Shown in pieces: positions 10,642 to 21,929 of a stretch of 64,000 nt of DNA. Each line of letters begins with the position of its first letter. The first letter of the stretch is position 1. A model generated the notes under the pieces. It did not search any database. It was not told the origin of the DNA and saw only the letters and a list, made by a program, of their open reading frames with translations. Origin of the DNA: Amoebidium appalachense (lineage: Eukaryota > Ichthyosporea); contig CAVNZM010000001.1 of the NCBI GenBank assembly GCA_963693365.1, positions 1,240,001-1,304,000 of the forward strand, in the 5' to 3' direction. Made by a program: the position numbers and the translations under genes.

Positions 10642-12152
10642 GGGGGGGGCAACCTCCGGGCTGGACGGGGCCGAGTGGAAGTTGTCGGGGGAGCCGGGTC
10701 GGATGGGTGTGACGTTGCCAGGGGCAGGATGAGGGTCGGCAGGCTGGACGGGCACGGGGGCAGGGGGGCCGGTGGGGGGGGGTGTCGGGGGAACGACGAT
10801 GGCAGGAGGGGGGCCAGAGTACACCAGACAAACATCATCTTCAGTGTCAACTGTGGGGGGTGGGGTGGTCGAGGTAGCAGTGATGTCGGGGGTCAGAAGT
10901 GTTGATGGAATGTCGGACGGGAGATAAGCTGATTCGTCGAAAATCACATCACGGAAGAGGCCGACACGATGGGTGGTGGGATTGAAGATCCGGTGGCAGT
11001 GTGATTGAAGATCATAGCCGATATACATGCCGAGTTTGACGGTGGGGCCCAGCTTGTTCCGTTTAGAGGCTGGCACATGAGTGTAGGCAGGGCAACCGAA
11101 CACCTTGAGCTCGGAGATGTCGGGCTTGACACCGTAGAAAACCTCGAATGGTGTACGACCATTGGCAGTCGTGGACGGGGTGACGTTGATGATGTAGGCG
11201 GCATGTTGGAGGGCCTCAGCCCACAGTTTGGGGGACAGAGACTGATCTTGGACTTGATGGAGGAGGCAACGAACAATCTCTTGGAGGAACCGCATACGAC
11301 GTTCAACATAGCCGTTCAGTTGAGGGCAGTCCACCGGAGCATAGCTGGCCTTGATGCCCTGAGAGAGGCAAAAAGCACGGGTAGCCTTGGAGGTGAACTC
11401 AGAGCCGGAGTCGAAGTGGTAGACACCAACTTTGGAGGGGGCATGGGTAGCAACGAGGTTGGTGTGAGCTGTGAGAATGTCCAGGGTGGTTGTACGGTCG
11501 GCCATCGGGTAGATCTTGACGAGTCCAGAGGCACGGCAGACAGTGACGAGAGCAACCTTGGAACCTCCGTACGATGTTGTGGTAGGCTCAAAAAAATCCC
11601 AATGCCATTCATGACCGGGGATGTTGGAGTGAGGACGGTCACCCTTGAACGGAGCCTTGGTGGTTTTACCCATAATGCAGCCATGACAATCAGGAACATC
11701 ACAGTCGAGGACAGACGAGGGGAGACCAATGACAAGGTCGTGTTTCACCATGTCCTTGATGCTGGTCATAGCACGGTGCCCCAGACGATGGTGCCAGATG
11801 GATGGGTTAACACTGGTAGTGGCAGCCAGAGCCACAGGACGAGTGGGTGGTTGAATGGTGTAGTCCTTGAAGTAATACAGACCGTTGTGTAGACGGAGGT
11901 TGACGAGATGACGGCCGGTGAGTCGGTCGAAGAGGAATGACGGAGTGGAGGCATCATTCAAATCACCCTTGATGTATTCGGCAGCAGCTTGGGATGTTGA
12001 AATGAGGAAGACTTGGCCAGACGGGGTGTAGTAGGCTTCAATGGTAAGGGTGGCAGTGCCATGGTCGGTGGTGGTGTTGATGACGATATGGCCGGTGTGA
12101 GTGGCCAAGACGGGGGTGCCATTGAAGGCAGCAACGGGAGTCGGTGTCGGAA
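10642..12152 (-). pseudogene. pol: copia protease tail and integrase (A2)
   Basis: Contains the protease C-terminus, then IWHHRLGHRAMTS with CDVPDCHGC (HHCC zinc-binding domain), the catalytic core (WDFFEPTTTSYGG, HFDSGSEFTS, NGYVERRMRF) and a Pro-rich linker after DDVCLVYSGPPP. Integrase inserts the cDNA; the 5-bp TSD fits copia. It is out of frame with gag because of a G5 run at 12153-12157 (G4 in A1, C4 in A3), and with RT because of the G8 run at 10642. One base lost in each would give one continuous frame. Confidence 0.9.
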
Positions 12153-13348
12153 GGGGGAGTGAGGTCATGGAAGAACTCACGGGTGGGGCAGACAGTCATG
12201 TTGCACCCGGAATCCCAGGCAGGGTCGGAGGACACGGGGACGGAGCTAGCATTGTATGCCGAGAAAGCAAAGGAGACAGATTTCTCACTGCCTTGACGGG
12301 AACGGTTGTGTCTGGACATACGGCATTTCGGCTCAGGGCAATCGATGATCGTGTGATCAGGCTCGTGGCAGTAGGAGCATGCTTTCACGGACGGGGTGTT
12401 AGAACGAGCCGGAGAATCAGAACGACGGGAACCCGAGAAACGGGAACGACTGGGGGAACGAGACGTGGACCGGAAGGCAGGCTGGTGGGGGGAACGGGAT
12501 CGGGTGTGCTGACGGGAGAGACGAGTTCGGAGGTCCGTGCCAGGGGTACGGTCAAGTCGGTTGCGTAAGTCACGGCGAGGAAGATCACGGGGGGGAGCAC
12601 TGGCATTTAATGCCATGCTGGACTTGGAGACACGGTGGGTACGGTTGCTCCGGAGTTGCATCTTGAGGTCTTGACGTAACTCGATGCCCTTGACGTGGTT
12701 GTGGAGGGACTCGAAGTCGGGGAATAGCTTATCACCGAAGTGATAGTCTTCGATAAGACGGTTGAACTCAGGGGTGAGGTCGTCTCTGGTGGTGAGTTCA
12801 TTGAAGAACTTCTCAGCGAGACGAGTGAAGTGAATGGACTCATCTTGGAGGGACTGGAGCTGGTTCACGATGGTCTGCAGACGACTCAGGTAGGTGGTGA
12901 ATGATTCACCGGGCTGAAGGGCACAGGCATCCCACTGACGGTGAAGGATGCGGATCTGATCGGGTTTGCCTTGGAGGTAGTGTTGACGGAATTTCCACAT
13001 GGCCCGTTCAGAGTCCATGCCAAATTGAATACGGTACTGGGCAATATTGGTGAGGACGGAAGGGTCGATGTTCTGTATCATATGGAGCAGGAGGCAATTG
13101 CGGGCCTCCTTGAGTTCCGCGGTAGTGCCGTAGCCATAGAAGGGGGGTTCACCGTCAACCGCGACGGTGGTAGGGGGGACGTAGTTGTCAGCAAGTACAA
13201 CATCCACGAGTCGGACACCTTTAGTGCCGGTCATCATGCCGAGAAAAATGATTTCCCATTGAAAATTGGTGGTTTTGCTATCGGGACCAGTCTTCCCTTC
13301 ACCTTTCCACATGGTTATTTTGTTTACTCCAGTTTTGTTTGGATCCAT
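12153..13348 (-). CDS. gag: copia gag and protease N-terminus (A2)
   Basis: The start is set at 13348 (MDPNKTGVNKITMWKGEGK), 65 bases inside the 5' LTR and conserved in A1, A3 and C. Capsid-like region to about residue 240 (FLGMMTGTKG, WKFRQHYLQGKPDQI), an Arg/Ser-rich segment (SRSPSRSRFSGSRRSD), then an intact zinc knuckle CSYCHEPDHTIIDC, then protease DPAWDSGCNMTVCP with catalytic DSG. The frame breaks at the G5 run at 12153-12157. The Arg/Ser region plus zinc knuckle suggests RNA binding. Confidence 0.9.
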
Positions 13349-13413
13349 GATTGAAAAAAAACGAGCGCTAGTTCTAGATGTGTGTAGGGAGCGTGCAAAA
13401 GGGCTGCATAACC

Positions 13414-14338
13414 TGTTAAATATTATAAGTATTTGGGATGAAAGCAGAGACACAGTGGTGCAGTGTGAAAACACCACAGACACACACAACAACAAAACAC
13501 GGAACGATCGGAGCAGTGTACACAACAGACATCAATGTTTAGACACGACTGAACTGAATTTATTCTGATCTTCGAATAAATACCTGAAATTCCTCTAAGT
13601 CCAATCCATACATGATTTCCGACCAGTCGGAAATCAGATCTATCTCTAATAGAAACCAATCACTAAGAACCAATTGCTTTCAGAGAGATCCGGTACGCGG
13701 AGACGCACACGATAGGACACAGACACTAGTTAAGGTCAACTCGTGTCATCATCAAGGAAATTCTAACCTATGACATACTGCAAAGACTCAGACATATCAC
13801 ACTTAACCTTGATGATTGGTTAAAGCCCGGCAACACATGAAAACTAAAGTAAATTAATGAAGTCTAAACACACATGCTATTCTAAGTGTAGCCTAAGTGT
13901 GTTACCGTCCAATGAACACGTATTAAGTAACACAAATCTACCTAACATATATTAGTAGAAAAGAAATACGATTATACACATGAAGACAAGGAGAGAAAGA
14001 AAAGAAAATAAGGAAGGAGAAAGAGAAAGGAAAAGAGAGCACAGATCAACAAACAAGATAGTAATAGCATAACTATAACCAGAGATATTTATGTACACAC
14101 GAACATGTACACGTCTCTCCCTGAGTGGGTGGATCCGTGTACACACATATAAATATTCTAATCGATATTACAATACACGATTAGAGCCGATACAACACGA
14201 TTACAAGTATACAAGCATATCGGAGATCGATGCTACACTTTACATAATAGGAGTGTGGCATATACACTAAGCATATGAACTGAAACATAACACAAACTGA
14301 GAAGATCTTACCATATGTAGATACTACGTATTACAACA
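13414..14338 (-). repeat. 5' LTR of A2
   Basis: 925 bp, one noted base different from the 3' LTR. Followed on the minus strand by GGTTATGCAGCCC at the PBS position. The palindrome is at 13614-13635. Confidence 0.95.
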
Positions 14339-14343
14339 TAGCA

Positions 14344-14870
14344 CGGTGCCCCAGACGATGGTGCCAGATGGATGGGTTAACACTGGTAGTGGCAGCCAGA
14401 GCCACAGGACGAGTGGGTGGTTGAATGGTGTAGTCCTTGAAGTAATACAGACCGTTGTGTAGACGGAGGTTGATGAGGTGACGGCCAGTGAGTCGGTCGA
14501 AGAGGAATGACGGAGTGGAGGCATCATTCAAATCACCCTTGATGTATTCGGCAGCAGCTTGGGATGTTGAGATGAGGAAGGCTTGGCCAGACGGGACGTA
14601 GTAGGCCTGAATGGTAAGGGTGGCAGTGCCATGGTCGGTGGTGGTGTTGACGACGATATGGCCGGTGTGGGTGGCCAAGACGGGGGTCCCATTGAAGGCA
14701 GCTGGGTCCCATTGAAGGCAGCAACGGGAGTCGGTGTCGGAAGGGGAGTGAGGTCATGGAAGAACTCACGGGTGGGGCAGACAGTCATGTTGCACCCGGA
14801 ATCCCAGGCTGAAGGGTCGGAGGACACGGGGACGGAGCTAGCATTGTATGCAGAGAAAGCAAAGGACTCA
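14344..14870 (-). pseudogene. copia protease/integrase N-terminus (A1)
   Basis: Continues A1 from the A2 insertion. Encodes DSGCNMTVCPTREFFHDLTP, the post-protease segment and WHHRLGHRAM. It carries a tandem duplication of about 19 bases around 14686-14720 (GGTCCCATTGAAGGCAGC twice) and a disrupted gag/protease junction near 14870, so the frame is broken. Confidence 0.85.
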
Positions 14871-15936
14871 CAGATTTCTCACTGCCTTGACGGGAACGGT
14901 TGTGTCTGGAAATACGGCATTTCGGCTCGGGGCAATCGATGATCTTGTGATCAGGCTCGTGGCAGTAGGAGCATGCATTCACGGACGGGATGTTAGAACG
15001 AGCCCGGGAATCAGAACGACGGGAACCCGAGAAACGGGAACAACTGGGGGAACGAGACGTGGACCGGAAGGCAGGCCGGTGGGGGGAACGGGATCGGGTG
15101 TGCTGACGGGAGAGACGAGTTCGGAGGTCCGTGCCAGGGGTACGGTCAAGTCGGTTGCGTAAGTCACGGCGGGGAAGATCACGGGGGGGAGCACTGGCAT
15201 TTAATGCCATGCTGGACTTGGAGGCACGGTGGACACGGTTTTTCCGGAGTTGCATCTTGAGGTCTTGACGTAGCTCGATGCCCTTGACGTGGTTGTGGAG
15301 GGACTCGAAGTCGGGGAATAGCTTATCACCGAAGTGATAGTCTTCGATAAGACGGTTGAACTCAGGGGTGAGGTCGTCTCTGGTGGTGAGTTCATTGAAG
15401 AACTTCTCAGCTTGACGAGTGAAGTGAATGGACTCATCTTGGAGGGACTGGAGCTGGTTCACGATGGTCTGCAGACGACTCAGGTAGGTGGTGAATGATT
15501 CACCGGGCTGAAGGGCACAGGCATCCCACTGACGGTGAAGGATGCGGATCTGATCGGGTTTGCCTTGGAGGTAGTGTTGACGGAATTTCCACATGGCCCG
15601 TTCAGGGTCCATGCCAATACGGTACTGGGCAACGGTGGTGAGCACGGAAGGGTCGATGTTCTGAATCATATGGAGCAGGAGGCAATTGCGGGCCTCCTTG
15701 AGTTCCGCGGTAGTGCCGTAGCCGTAGAAGGGGGGTTCGCCGTCAACCGCGACGGTGGTAGGGGTGACGTAGTTATCAGCAAGCACAACATCCACGAGTC
15801 GGACACCTTTAGTGCCGGTCATCATGCCGAGAAAAATGATTTCCCACTGAAAATATGTGGTTTTGCTATGGGGACCAGTCTTCCCTTCACCTTTCCACAT
15901 GGTTATTTTGTTTACACCAGTTTTGTTTGGATCCAT
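14871..15936 (-). pseudogene. copia gag (A1)
   Basis: Starts MDPNKTGVNKITMWKGEGK at 15936 and runs through capsid-like, Arg/Ser and zinc-knuckle (CSYCHEPDHKIIDC) segments, close to A2. Frameshifted near 14870 relative to A2 (CTCACAG for GACAG), after which it reads a short unrelated tail. Part of dead element A1. Confidence 0.9.
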
Positions 15937-15998
15937 GATTGAAAAACGATCGCTAGTTCTAGATGTGTGTAGGGAGCGTGCAAAAGGGCTGCATAACC

Positions 15999-16198
15999 TG
16001 TAAAATTATATAAGTATTTGGGACGTAAGCAGAGACACAGTGGTGCAGTGTGAAAACACCACAGACACACAACAACAAAACACGGAACGATCGGAGCAGT
16101 GTACACAACAGACATCAATGTTTAGACACGACTGAACTGAATTTATTTTTGATCTTCGAATAAATACCTGAAATTCCTCTAAGTCTAATCCATACATG
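15999..16198 (-). repeat. 5' LTR remnant of A1 (inner part)
   Basis: About 200 bp matching the first 200 bp of the A2 LTR, then an abrupt switch to Ty3/gypsy sequence at CATACATG. The next about 393 bp of LTR, including the palindrome, are missing. The outer 334 bp reappear at 21015-21348. Confidence 0.85.
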
Positions 16199-16281
16199 CA
16201 CAGGGTACGGAGGGGTATCAAAGTACTGCACACACTGTCAGCGAAATTTGTGTACCTCCCCACAGTCGTGCATTCGTCCGT

Positions 16282-17220
16282 GTGAACTTAGACAAATTTG
16301 CTGTCGTGGCAGATATAGGTGTCTTTGTTCCGGCAGCTAGGTTACTTCCATTTGTGAGTCCTTCATATAGACTAAGTAAAGTGGCGGCTGATAAAACAAT
16401 CATGATCGAAGTAGAAAATCGAAATCTTGATTCAGAATTAGTAATACCTGCTGGCACGCGATTGGGATATATCGAAGGGCAGCTGCCTTTCGATACAGTT
16501 GTTGCAGAAATAGTTATCCCCACCCCCGAGCTACCTTCAGATAAACCTAGTAATCCGGAAGCATGTGGCCAGCCCGAGACATCAACACCAACAGGAAGTC
16601 GCTCGCCTACGGTTGATGGTGTTTCAGTGTCTGCGGTTACCACGGTGTCTGGTCCTCAGTCCGATGCAGTAGGTGTCAATCCCTCATCCACAGAAAAGGG
16701 CCCTTCTAGTGATGATATTGGTAAAGCAGACGGAGTGTGTGCAGGTGAAGGTGCAAGTAGTAACTGTAACAGGGAGGGTGATTCCGGTGAAGTGAGTCTC
16801 CCCTGGGGTATGGTAGATCCAGGTTCAACTTGGACGGATCAGCAACGTGCCTTAATTCTTCCCATGTTAAATCGAGTCAAAAATGTATTTCTTAGGCATC
16901 CAAAAGATCACGGTTTTGTGAAGGGATATACAGTGGCAATTGATACAGGTGATGCCAGTCCTGTGGTGATGCCTCAGTATCGAATGGAGCAATCGAAATT
17001 AGAGTCAGGTAGGCAAATGATTAGTGAATTTCGAGAAATGCAGATTTTAGAGCCTAGTAAAAGTCAGTGGCGGTCACCGGTACTTTTAATTAAAAAACCA
17101 GACGGGTCCTACAGGATGTGCACAGACCTACGCGGCCTTAACTCTGTCACTAAAAAGGATCTCTTTCCCCTTCCCCGTATTGATGAATTACTTGATAGTT
17201 TTCATGGCTATAGTGGTTCT
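16282..17220 (+). pseudogene. gypsy pol: pre-RT linker and RT N-terminus
   Basis: A segment after the lost protease (VIPAGTRLGYIEGQLP), a low-complexity Ser/Thr/Gly linker, then RT: FVKGYTVAIDTGDASPV, SQWRSPVLLIKKPDGSYRMC and TDLRGLNSVTKKDLFPLPRI. The frame is lost just before the catalytic V-L-D-L-K motif, where about one base is missing near 17221, so it ends in SVSSI-stop. Confidence 0.9.
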
Positions 17221-19040
17221 GTGTCCTCGATTTGAAAAATGCATTTTTTCAGTGTCGGCTTAGGGAAGAGGATAAGGAGAAGACTGCTTTTGCATTCGAT
17301 GGTGAGTTGTGGCAGTTTACTGTGATGCCCCAAGGTCTTGTGCATGCACCTGCAAATTTGTGTCGTATTATGCGCGATATCTTGCGTCCGTGTTTATCGT
17401 ATACGGCGTGTTATATGGATGACGCATGTGTCAAAGGGAGAACGTTTGAAGAATTAGTTTCTAATTGTGAAAAAGTGTTCTCTGTGTTGGAAGCTGCTGG
17501 TATGAAAGTGAGTGGTAAAAAGACCATAGTGGGGGTGCAAGATGTTAAATTCCTGGGTCATAGGATCACGAAGGATGGTGTTATTCCTGATCCTAGTAAA
17601 ATCAAGGCTATTACAGAATGGCCTCACCCTAAAACGGTCACTCAGCTCAGGCAGTTTCTAGGACTAACCAATTACCTCCGTCGTTTTATACGGAGGTATG
17701 CCGAAATTGCTCACCCTCTTACTAAGCAGACAGGTGGTGACAGAAAAGCCCCCGTGTTGTGGGATTCTGAAGCTTTAGAAGCCTTTGAACGGTTAAAAGA
17801 AGTATTGGTAAGTGATAATGTTCTCGTTCACCCCGATTTCTCCCCCACACAAGGTATTTTCCGAGTTCGGGTAGATGCCAGTTTAGTCAGTGAGGGTGGC
17901 ATACTGTATCAAGAACAGGATAAAGTAGATAGAGTAGTTGCATATGGCAGTCGAGTATTTTCCCCCACGGAACGACGTTGCAGTAATCCAGAACGGGAAA
18001 GTCATGCTATCTATCATTTCATTACCAAAGAGTGGAGACATATTTTGGTAGGTAGGACGTTTGAGGTGTATTCTGATCACAAACCTACTTTAGCCATGAA
18101 AGGTCTTACTAAGCTAACCAACGAACGCATTCAACGGTGGGCTGCAGAGTTAGCTTCGTTTGATTACAAGGCTTTTTATGCAAAAGGTGAAAGTATGAAA
18201 GATTGTGATGCACTCAGTAGAAATGCATACATCGAGTATGATAAATTCACCCAAACACACCCTTTTGATGGAGTAAATGTTGAAGTAGATTCAATCAACG
18301 TGTCAAATCAGCATGTGTGGGCTGCTGAAGTAGACATCTCCTCTCTTAAGGATAGTATGGTGAAGGTAGGGGACCCGGTACACAGTGGGACCCCGAATTC
18401 GTTCGCCTCTCCTTCCCAGTTTTCTACACCTGTTTTTCAGGAACAGGTGGTGTCGTCACAACGCAGTGACAGGTTTTTGCACGACGTGATATGTCAAGTG
18501 GAGCAACGTCCAGGGGATATGGTTTTTTCGGTGGATAAACCCACCAAAGGCCAATGTCGGACATGGAAAAATCGTACAAAAAGGTGTGCTCTCCAATGTG
18601 TGTTGCAAGATGGTGTTCTTTATCATTTAAGTGGGCCACAAGGTCAACGTTTGTGGGTTCCCCCTCGTTTGGTTGATATGGTGCTTGAACACATGCATGA
18701 TGCTCCGTGGGCGGGTCATTTAGGTGTGTCCCGTACATATCAACGTGTGCAAGTGAATTATTATTGGCCTGGCATGAGTAAGGATGTGGAGAGAAAGGTG
18801 TTGGGATGTCATGCATGTGCATTTCACAATCAATCCACACACATGCGAAGTCGGGTCCCCCAGTATCATGGTACTTTTATTAAGGCTTTTGAACGGGTAG
18901 CTATGGATGTGATGGGGCCTTTCCCCGAAACAGTGCAGGGTAATCATTATATTGTTACTCTCACTGATTTAGCTACACGTTGGACTGAAACTGTCCCTAT
19001 TCGTTCAAGTAATGCAGTGACGTTGGCACGTGTGTTTTAG
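17221..19040 (+). pseudogene. gypsy pol: RT, RNase H and integrase N-terminus
   Basis: RT continues with DLKNAFFQCRL, MPQGLVHAPANLC, the catalytic YMDD and FLGHRITKDG. RNase H: RVRVDASLVSEGGILY (Asp) and SNPERESHAIYHF (Glu), YSDHKPT (Asp). Integrase zinc-binding domain: HMHDAPWAGHLGVSRTYQRV and CHACAFH; then the first catalytic Asp in VAMDVMGPFPE. It stops at TAG 19038-19040 in a position where related copies would be expected to read through. Confidence 0.9.
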
Positions 19041-19416
19041 CATCATGTTTGTCTTCGTTTTGGCCCCCCCCCGTTCTGTGTTAAGTGATAGGGGTAGCTC
19101 ATTTTTGTCTGAAATAATGAGTGAGGTGTGTAAACTGTTGGGTGTGTCATTGTTGCATACGTCTGCTTACCACCCTCAAGCTAATGGCGTTGCTGAACGT
19201 GCACATGCAGTGTTTCAATCGTGTTTAGCAAAATATGTGGATATGGAGCACGCTGACTGGGATAGTGTACTTCCTTTTATGGTGCATGCTTATCGTACCA
19301 CACCTAATGCTATCACTGGTTTTTCTCCGTATTTTCTTGTGCATGGTCAGGAGTGTACCGAGTTCTTAGATGTGATCATGCTTCCTGCCTTCTCTGGTCC
19401 TCTCCGTATGGAATAG
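19041..19416 (+). pseudogene. gypsy integrase core, second half
   Basis: After the TAG stop and a run of nine C (19064-19072) that shifts the frame, integrase continues SVLSDRGSSFLSEI (second Asp), HPQANGVAERAHAVF (Glu) and PFMVHAYRTTPNAITGFSP, to a second TAG at 19414-19416. Confidence 0.9.
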
Positions 19417-19809
19417 TGGACTAAGTATAGGGAGGAGGTGTTGGCTCGAGTTTTGCATGCCCGTGAAGTGGCACGGCAACGTACAGAGCAAGCACATGAA
19501 TCTCTTACTAACAGCACTAACACTAACATTCCTCTCCGTACTTTTAAAGTGGGCAGTAAGGTGTTGGTTAGGAATTTCACCCGTGCTAAGGGTGGCCCCG
19601 TGAAGAAATGGAGACCACGGTTCTTGGGTCCATATATAGTGTTAGCCCGGATAGGTAGTACTGAATACAAACTCCGGCATACGGTGAATGAGCACGATAT
19701 TCGCCAGTATAACGTCGATGACATTAAGGCTTCCACGAATTTGCCTTCCGTGCTCTTTCGACGTTTTCTCAGTGTCCTAACACCCAGCATAACGGTATTC
19801 CAGAGTTAG
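19417..19809 (+). pseudogene. gypsy integrase C-terminus (GPY/F module)
   Basis: Encodes GSKVLVRNFTRAKGGPVKKW and RPRFLGPYIVLARIG, the GPY/F module of chromovirus integrases, followed by a short segment. Another frameshift precedes the chromodomain. Confidence 0.85.
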
Positions 19810-19814
19810 GTGGC

Positions 19815-20189
19815 ATGGACACCACGGTAGAGAAAATTTTGGATAAGAAAGTAGTTACAGTCAACGGCCATGCAACCACTCATTATCGAGTCAAATTTGC
19901 AGGCTACGACACGGCTTTCAATCAGTGGCGTCCAGAGTCTTTATTATGGTGCCCAGAGTTAATCCAAGCATACGAACGTCGGGTAGTTAGACAACCTTCT
20001 CATCCTAAGGTTGTTGTTCCTAGAAATCCAAAAACACCACGGGTAGACAAACAGGTCGACGTCACTCAGTCAGTGAGTGTTAACTCGACACCAAATGCTA
20101 CGGATGCACGTACGGCTCGTCTTTTACGACGACGGCAGTTGCGCGATGTTCTGTTCCCACGGCGGGAAAAGAAACAATCGATGTGTTAA
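19815..20189 (+). CDS. chromodomain at the C-terminus of gypsy integrase
   Basis: About 124 residues. TTVEKILDKKVV, HYRVKFAGYDTAFNQW and PESLLWCPELIQAYE follow the chromodomain pattern: three beta strands with an aromatic cage, then a helix. In chromoviruses this domain steers integration by binding modified histone H3. The expected W-E-P after N-x-W is W-R-P here. A basic tail follows (LLRRRQLRDVLFP). Confidence 0.8.
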   Translation: MDTTVEKILDKKVVTVNGHATTHYRVKFAGYDTAFNQWRPESLLWCPELIQAYERRVVRQPSHPKVVVPRNPKTPRVDKQVDVTQSVSVNSTPNATDARTARLLRRRQLRDVLFPRREKKQSMC

Positions 20190-20238
20190 ACTTTGTCTCC
20201 TCTTCGTCGGAGCTCAGATTTCCTGCTGAGGGGGGGAT

Positions 20239-21014
20239 TGTTATGTCTCCGCGGCGAGCATTCGTGTCAATCGATCGATTCAGATCTATTCAGATCTATT
20301 TGCTTTGTTTACATTTCGTCGGTGCCGGCTCATCCAGTCAGATGTCGGCGTTTGCTGACGAATGAGCCAATCATAAATGTGATATCTGCTTTTCCAATCG
20401 GATGATCGAATACAATTACATATGTTCGGTTACTTGGAAACGAACTACGGTGAGACTTGCGTGAGTTACACTTATGGCCTCTTCTGTGTTGATTGGAACA
20501 CGTAAATGCTGCGGCCATAGAGAACGAATAACTAACAAGCAGGTTGTGAGTGATTGGGGAGTCTCATATTCGACCAGTCATGTCGAGGGCATCCCGGTAA
20601 AGTCCAGCTGCAATGAGTGGTCGTTGTAAACCTGCAGTTACACATGTGAGAGAGACAGCACTCCGAAAGGTAACTGGTAACCAAAGTCACAAACAGGAAA
20701 AGTACTGGTACCTGTTTATTTGGAGTATATTTCGGGGCTGTGTAAGTCATAAGTCATGCAGCAGTAAAGATTATATATGAGTGTTAGAACCGGCAAGAGA
20801 CCAAGTAGTCCCACACAGTAATTACTAGCCCTGTACTAATCTGTAATATGATTGGTCGGTTAGGGAGTTGTGTGATTGGTCAAGTAATCTTGTCCGGGTC
20901 GACCATCCGTATATAAACGGACGCATCGATCCTCTGAAATCCAGTTCAGAGTGAACCCCGTTTACACTCATACACATACATTTTACACAGAAGTGTCCGT
21001 GAGGATACTTTACA
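20239..21014 (+). repeat. 3' LTR of the gypsy element
   Basis: Begins TGTTATGTCTCCGCGG directly after the purine tract GAGGGGGGGAT and ends ACTTTACA, about 776 bp. No second LTR is present to confirm the limits; the right limit rests on resumption of family A LTR sequence at 21015. Confidence 0.75.
20910..20917 (+). promoter_or_regulatory. TATA box candidate in gypsy LTR
   Basis: TATATAAA lies about 105 bases from the LTR end, a plausible U3 promoter position. Confidence 0.4.
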
Positions 21015-21348
21015 ATAAGGAAGGAGAAAGAGAAAGGAAAAGAGAGCACAGATCAACAAACAAGATAGTAATAGTATAACTATAACCAGAGATATTTATG
21101 TACACACGAACATGTACACGTCTCTCCCTGAGTGGGTGGATCCGTGTACACACATATAAATAATCTAATTGGTATTACAATACACGATTAAAGCCGATAC
21201 AACACGTCGATTACAAGTATACAAGTATATCGGAGATCGATGCTACACTTTTCATAATAGGAGTGTGGCATTTATACTAAGCATATGAACTGAAACATCA
21301 CACAAACTGAGAAGATCTTACCATATGTAAATACTACGTATTACAACA
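21015..21348 (-). repeat. 5' LTR remnant of A1 (outer part)
   Basis: 334 bp matching the distal part of the family A LTR up to its TTACAACA end. It is the continuation of 15999-16198 across the gypsy insertion. Confidence 0.85.
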
Positions 21349-21620
21349 ATATAAGGAGGCAGTATACGTTGTTAAGGCACACAATCTTAACTAGCCATAT
21401 GTACATTTCTATCTTATTAAAGTTTTTACATTTTACACATCTATCATTATCATAGGCTTTATCGTGCTGCTAGACTAGAGCCCTGGCCTGAGAGGAATGA
21501 CTGCATACTGGTGATTGTTTTGGCTTTCCTTCGAAGGCAAAATTGCACATAGTCTCTCAAAAGCTAATGGATTCACCACTTTCTGTGCCCAACTCTCTGC
21601 ATGATAGATTGCGTCTGTCA

Positions 21621-21929
21621 CTATATGGGGCATGCTGCCTGTGCAAGCTCTAGACCGTTTGGTTTGTCCCGGAAGTAAGCTGCACGAATGTACTGAATGA
21701 TTTGTTGTTTTAGGTCAGGATAAGGACTGCTCTCAACGCTAATGGTCTTGCCCCTGCGCTTCTTCTGTGCTGGAGCTGCGGCTGCTGGCCCGTAAGTACC
21801 CGTTATTGTTTTTCTGCGCAAAATGCCTGTAGCATCCTCTGTGTCTTTTGGCAGTAGCTCTTGAAGCGCGGGAGGAAGTTGGGCGAGTAGCTCTGGGTCA
21901 CGATAGAAACCTTGGTATAGGGCTCGCAT
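21621..21929 (-). CDS. unrecognised ORF fragment cut by the C LTR
   Basis: About 102 codons on the minus strand, with FYRDPELLAQLPPALQELLP, a basic patch KKRRGKTIS and a helix-like IIQYIRAAYFRDKPNGLEL; stop at 21621. The frame stays open upstream to the LTR at 21943 (QWQIV before the Met), so the 5' part may have been removed by that insertion. No family is recognised. It could be an exon, a piece of an older element, or chance. The rest of 21349-21942 shows nothing else. Confidence 0.3.
   Translation of the reverse strand: MRALYQGFYRDPELLAQLPPALQELLPKDTEDATGILRRKTITGTYGPAAAAPAQKKRRGKTISVESSPYPDLKQQIIQYIRAAYFRDKPNGLELAQAACPI

Larger units (their letters stand above)
7576..14338 (-). mobile_element. 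A2: near-complete Ty1/copia retrotransposon
   Basis: 6763 bp with two 925-bp LTRs (7576-8500 and 13414-14338) that begin TG and end CA, flanked by the 5-bp duplication TAGCA (7571-7575, 14339-14343). The only LTR difference I noticed is one base (ATAAGAGCC vs ATTAGAGCC), so the insertion is very recent. Order on the minus strand: 5' LTR, PBS-like GGTTATGCAGCCC, gag, protease, integrase, RT, RNase H, 3' UTR, purine tract AAGTGGGGA, 3' LTR. The coding part is one gag-pol frame broken at two homopolymers. Confidence 0.95.
16199..21014 (+). mobile_element. Ty3/gypsy chromovirus, 5'-truncated
   Basis: Plus-strand Ty3/gypsy with order RT, RNase H, integrase, GPY/F module, chromodomain, purine tract, 3' LTR. 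The 5' LTR, gag and retropepsin are absent. It lies inside the A1 5' LTR, and about 393 bp of that LTR are missing at its left edge. That suggests insertion followed by a deletion taking the 5' half and adjoining LTR. Several stops and frameshifts make it dead. Confidence 0.9.
6606..21348 (-). mobile_element. A1: Ty1/copia element, interrupted and 3'-truncated
   Basis: Family A copia in minus orientation, in four pieces: integrase region 6606-7575, gag/protease 14339-15998, and 5' LTR remnants 15999-16198 and 21015-21348. A2 (7576-14338) is inserted in its integrase reading frame with TSD TAGCA. A Ty3/gypsy fragment sits in its 5' LTR. The 3' end is lost: at about 6606 homology stops and ordinary flank begins, with no RT, 3' UTR or 3' LTR. 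It is therefore a dead copy, older than A2. Confidence 0.85.

Noticed and set aside
19815-20189. A host chromodomain gene
   Set aside because: It directly follows the GPY/F end of the gypsy integrase and precedes the purine tract and LTR, as in chromoviruses.
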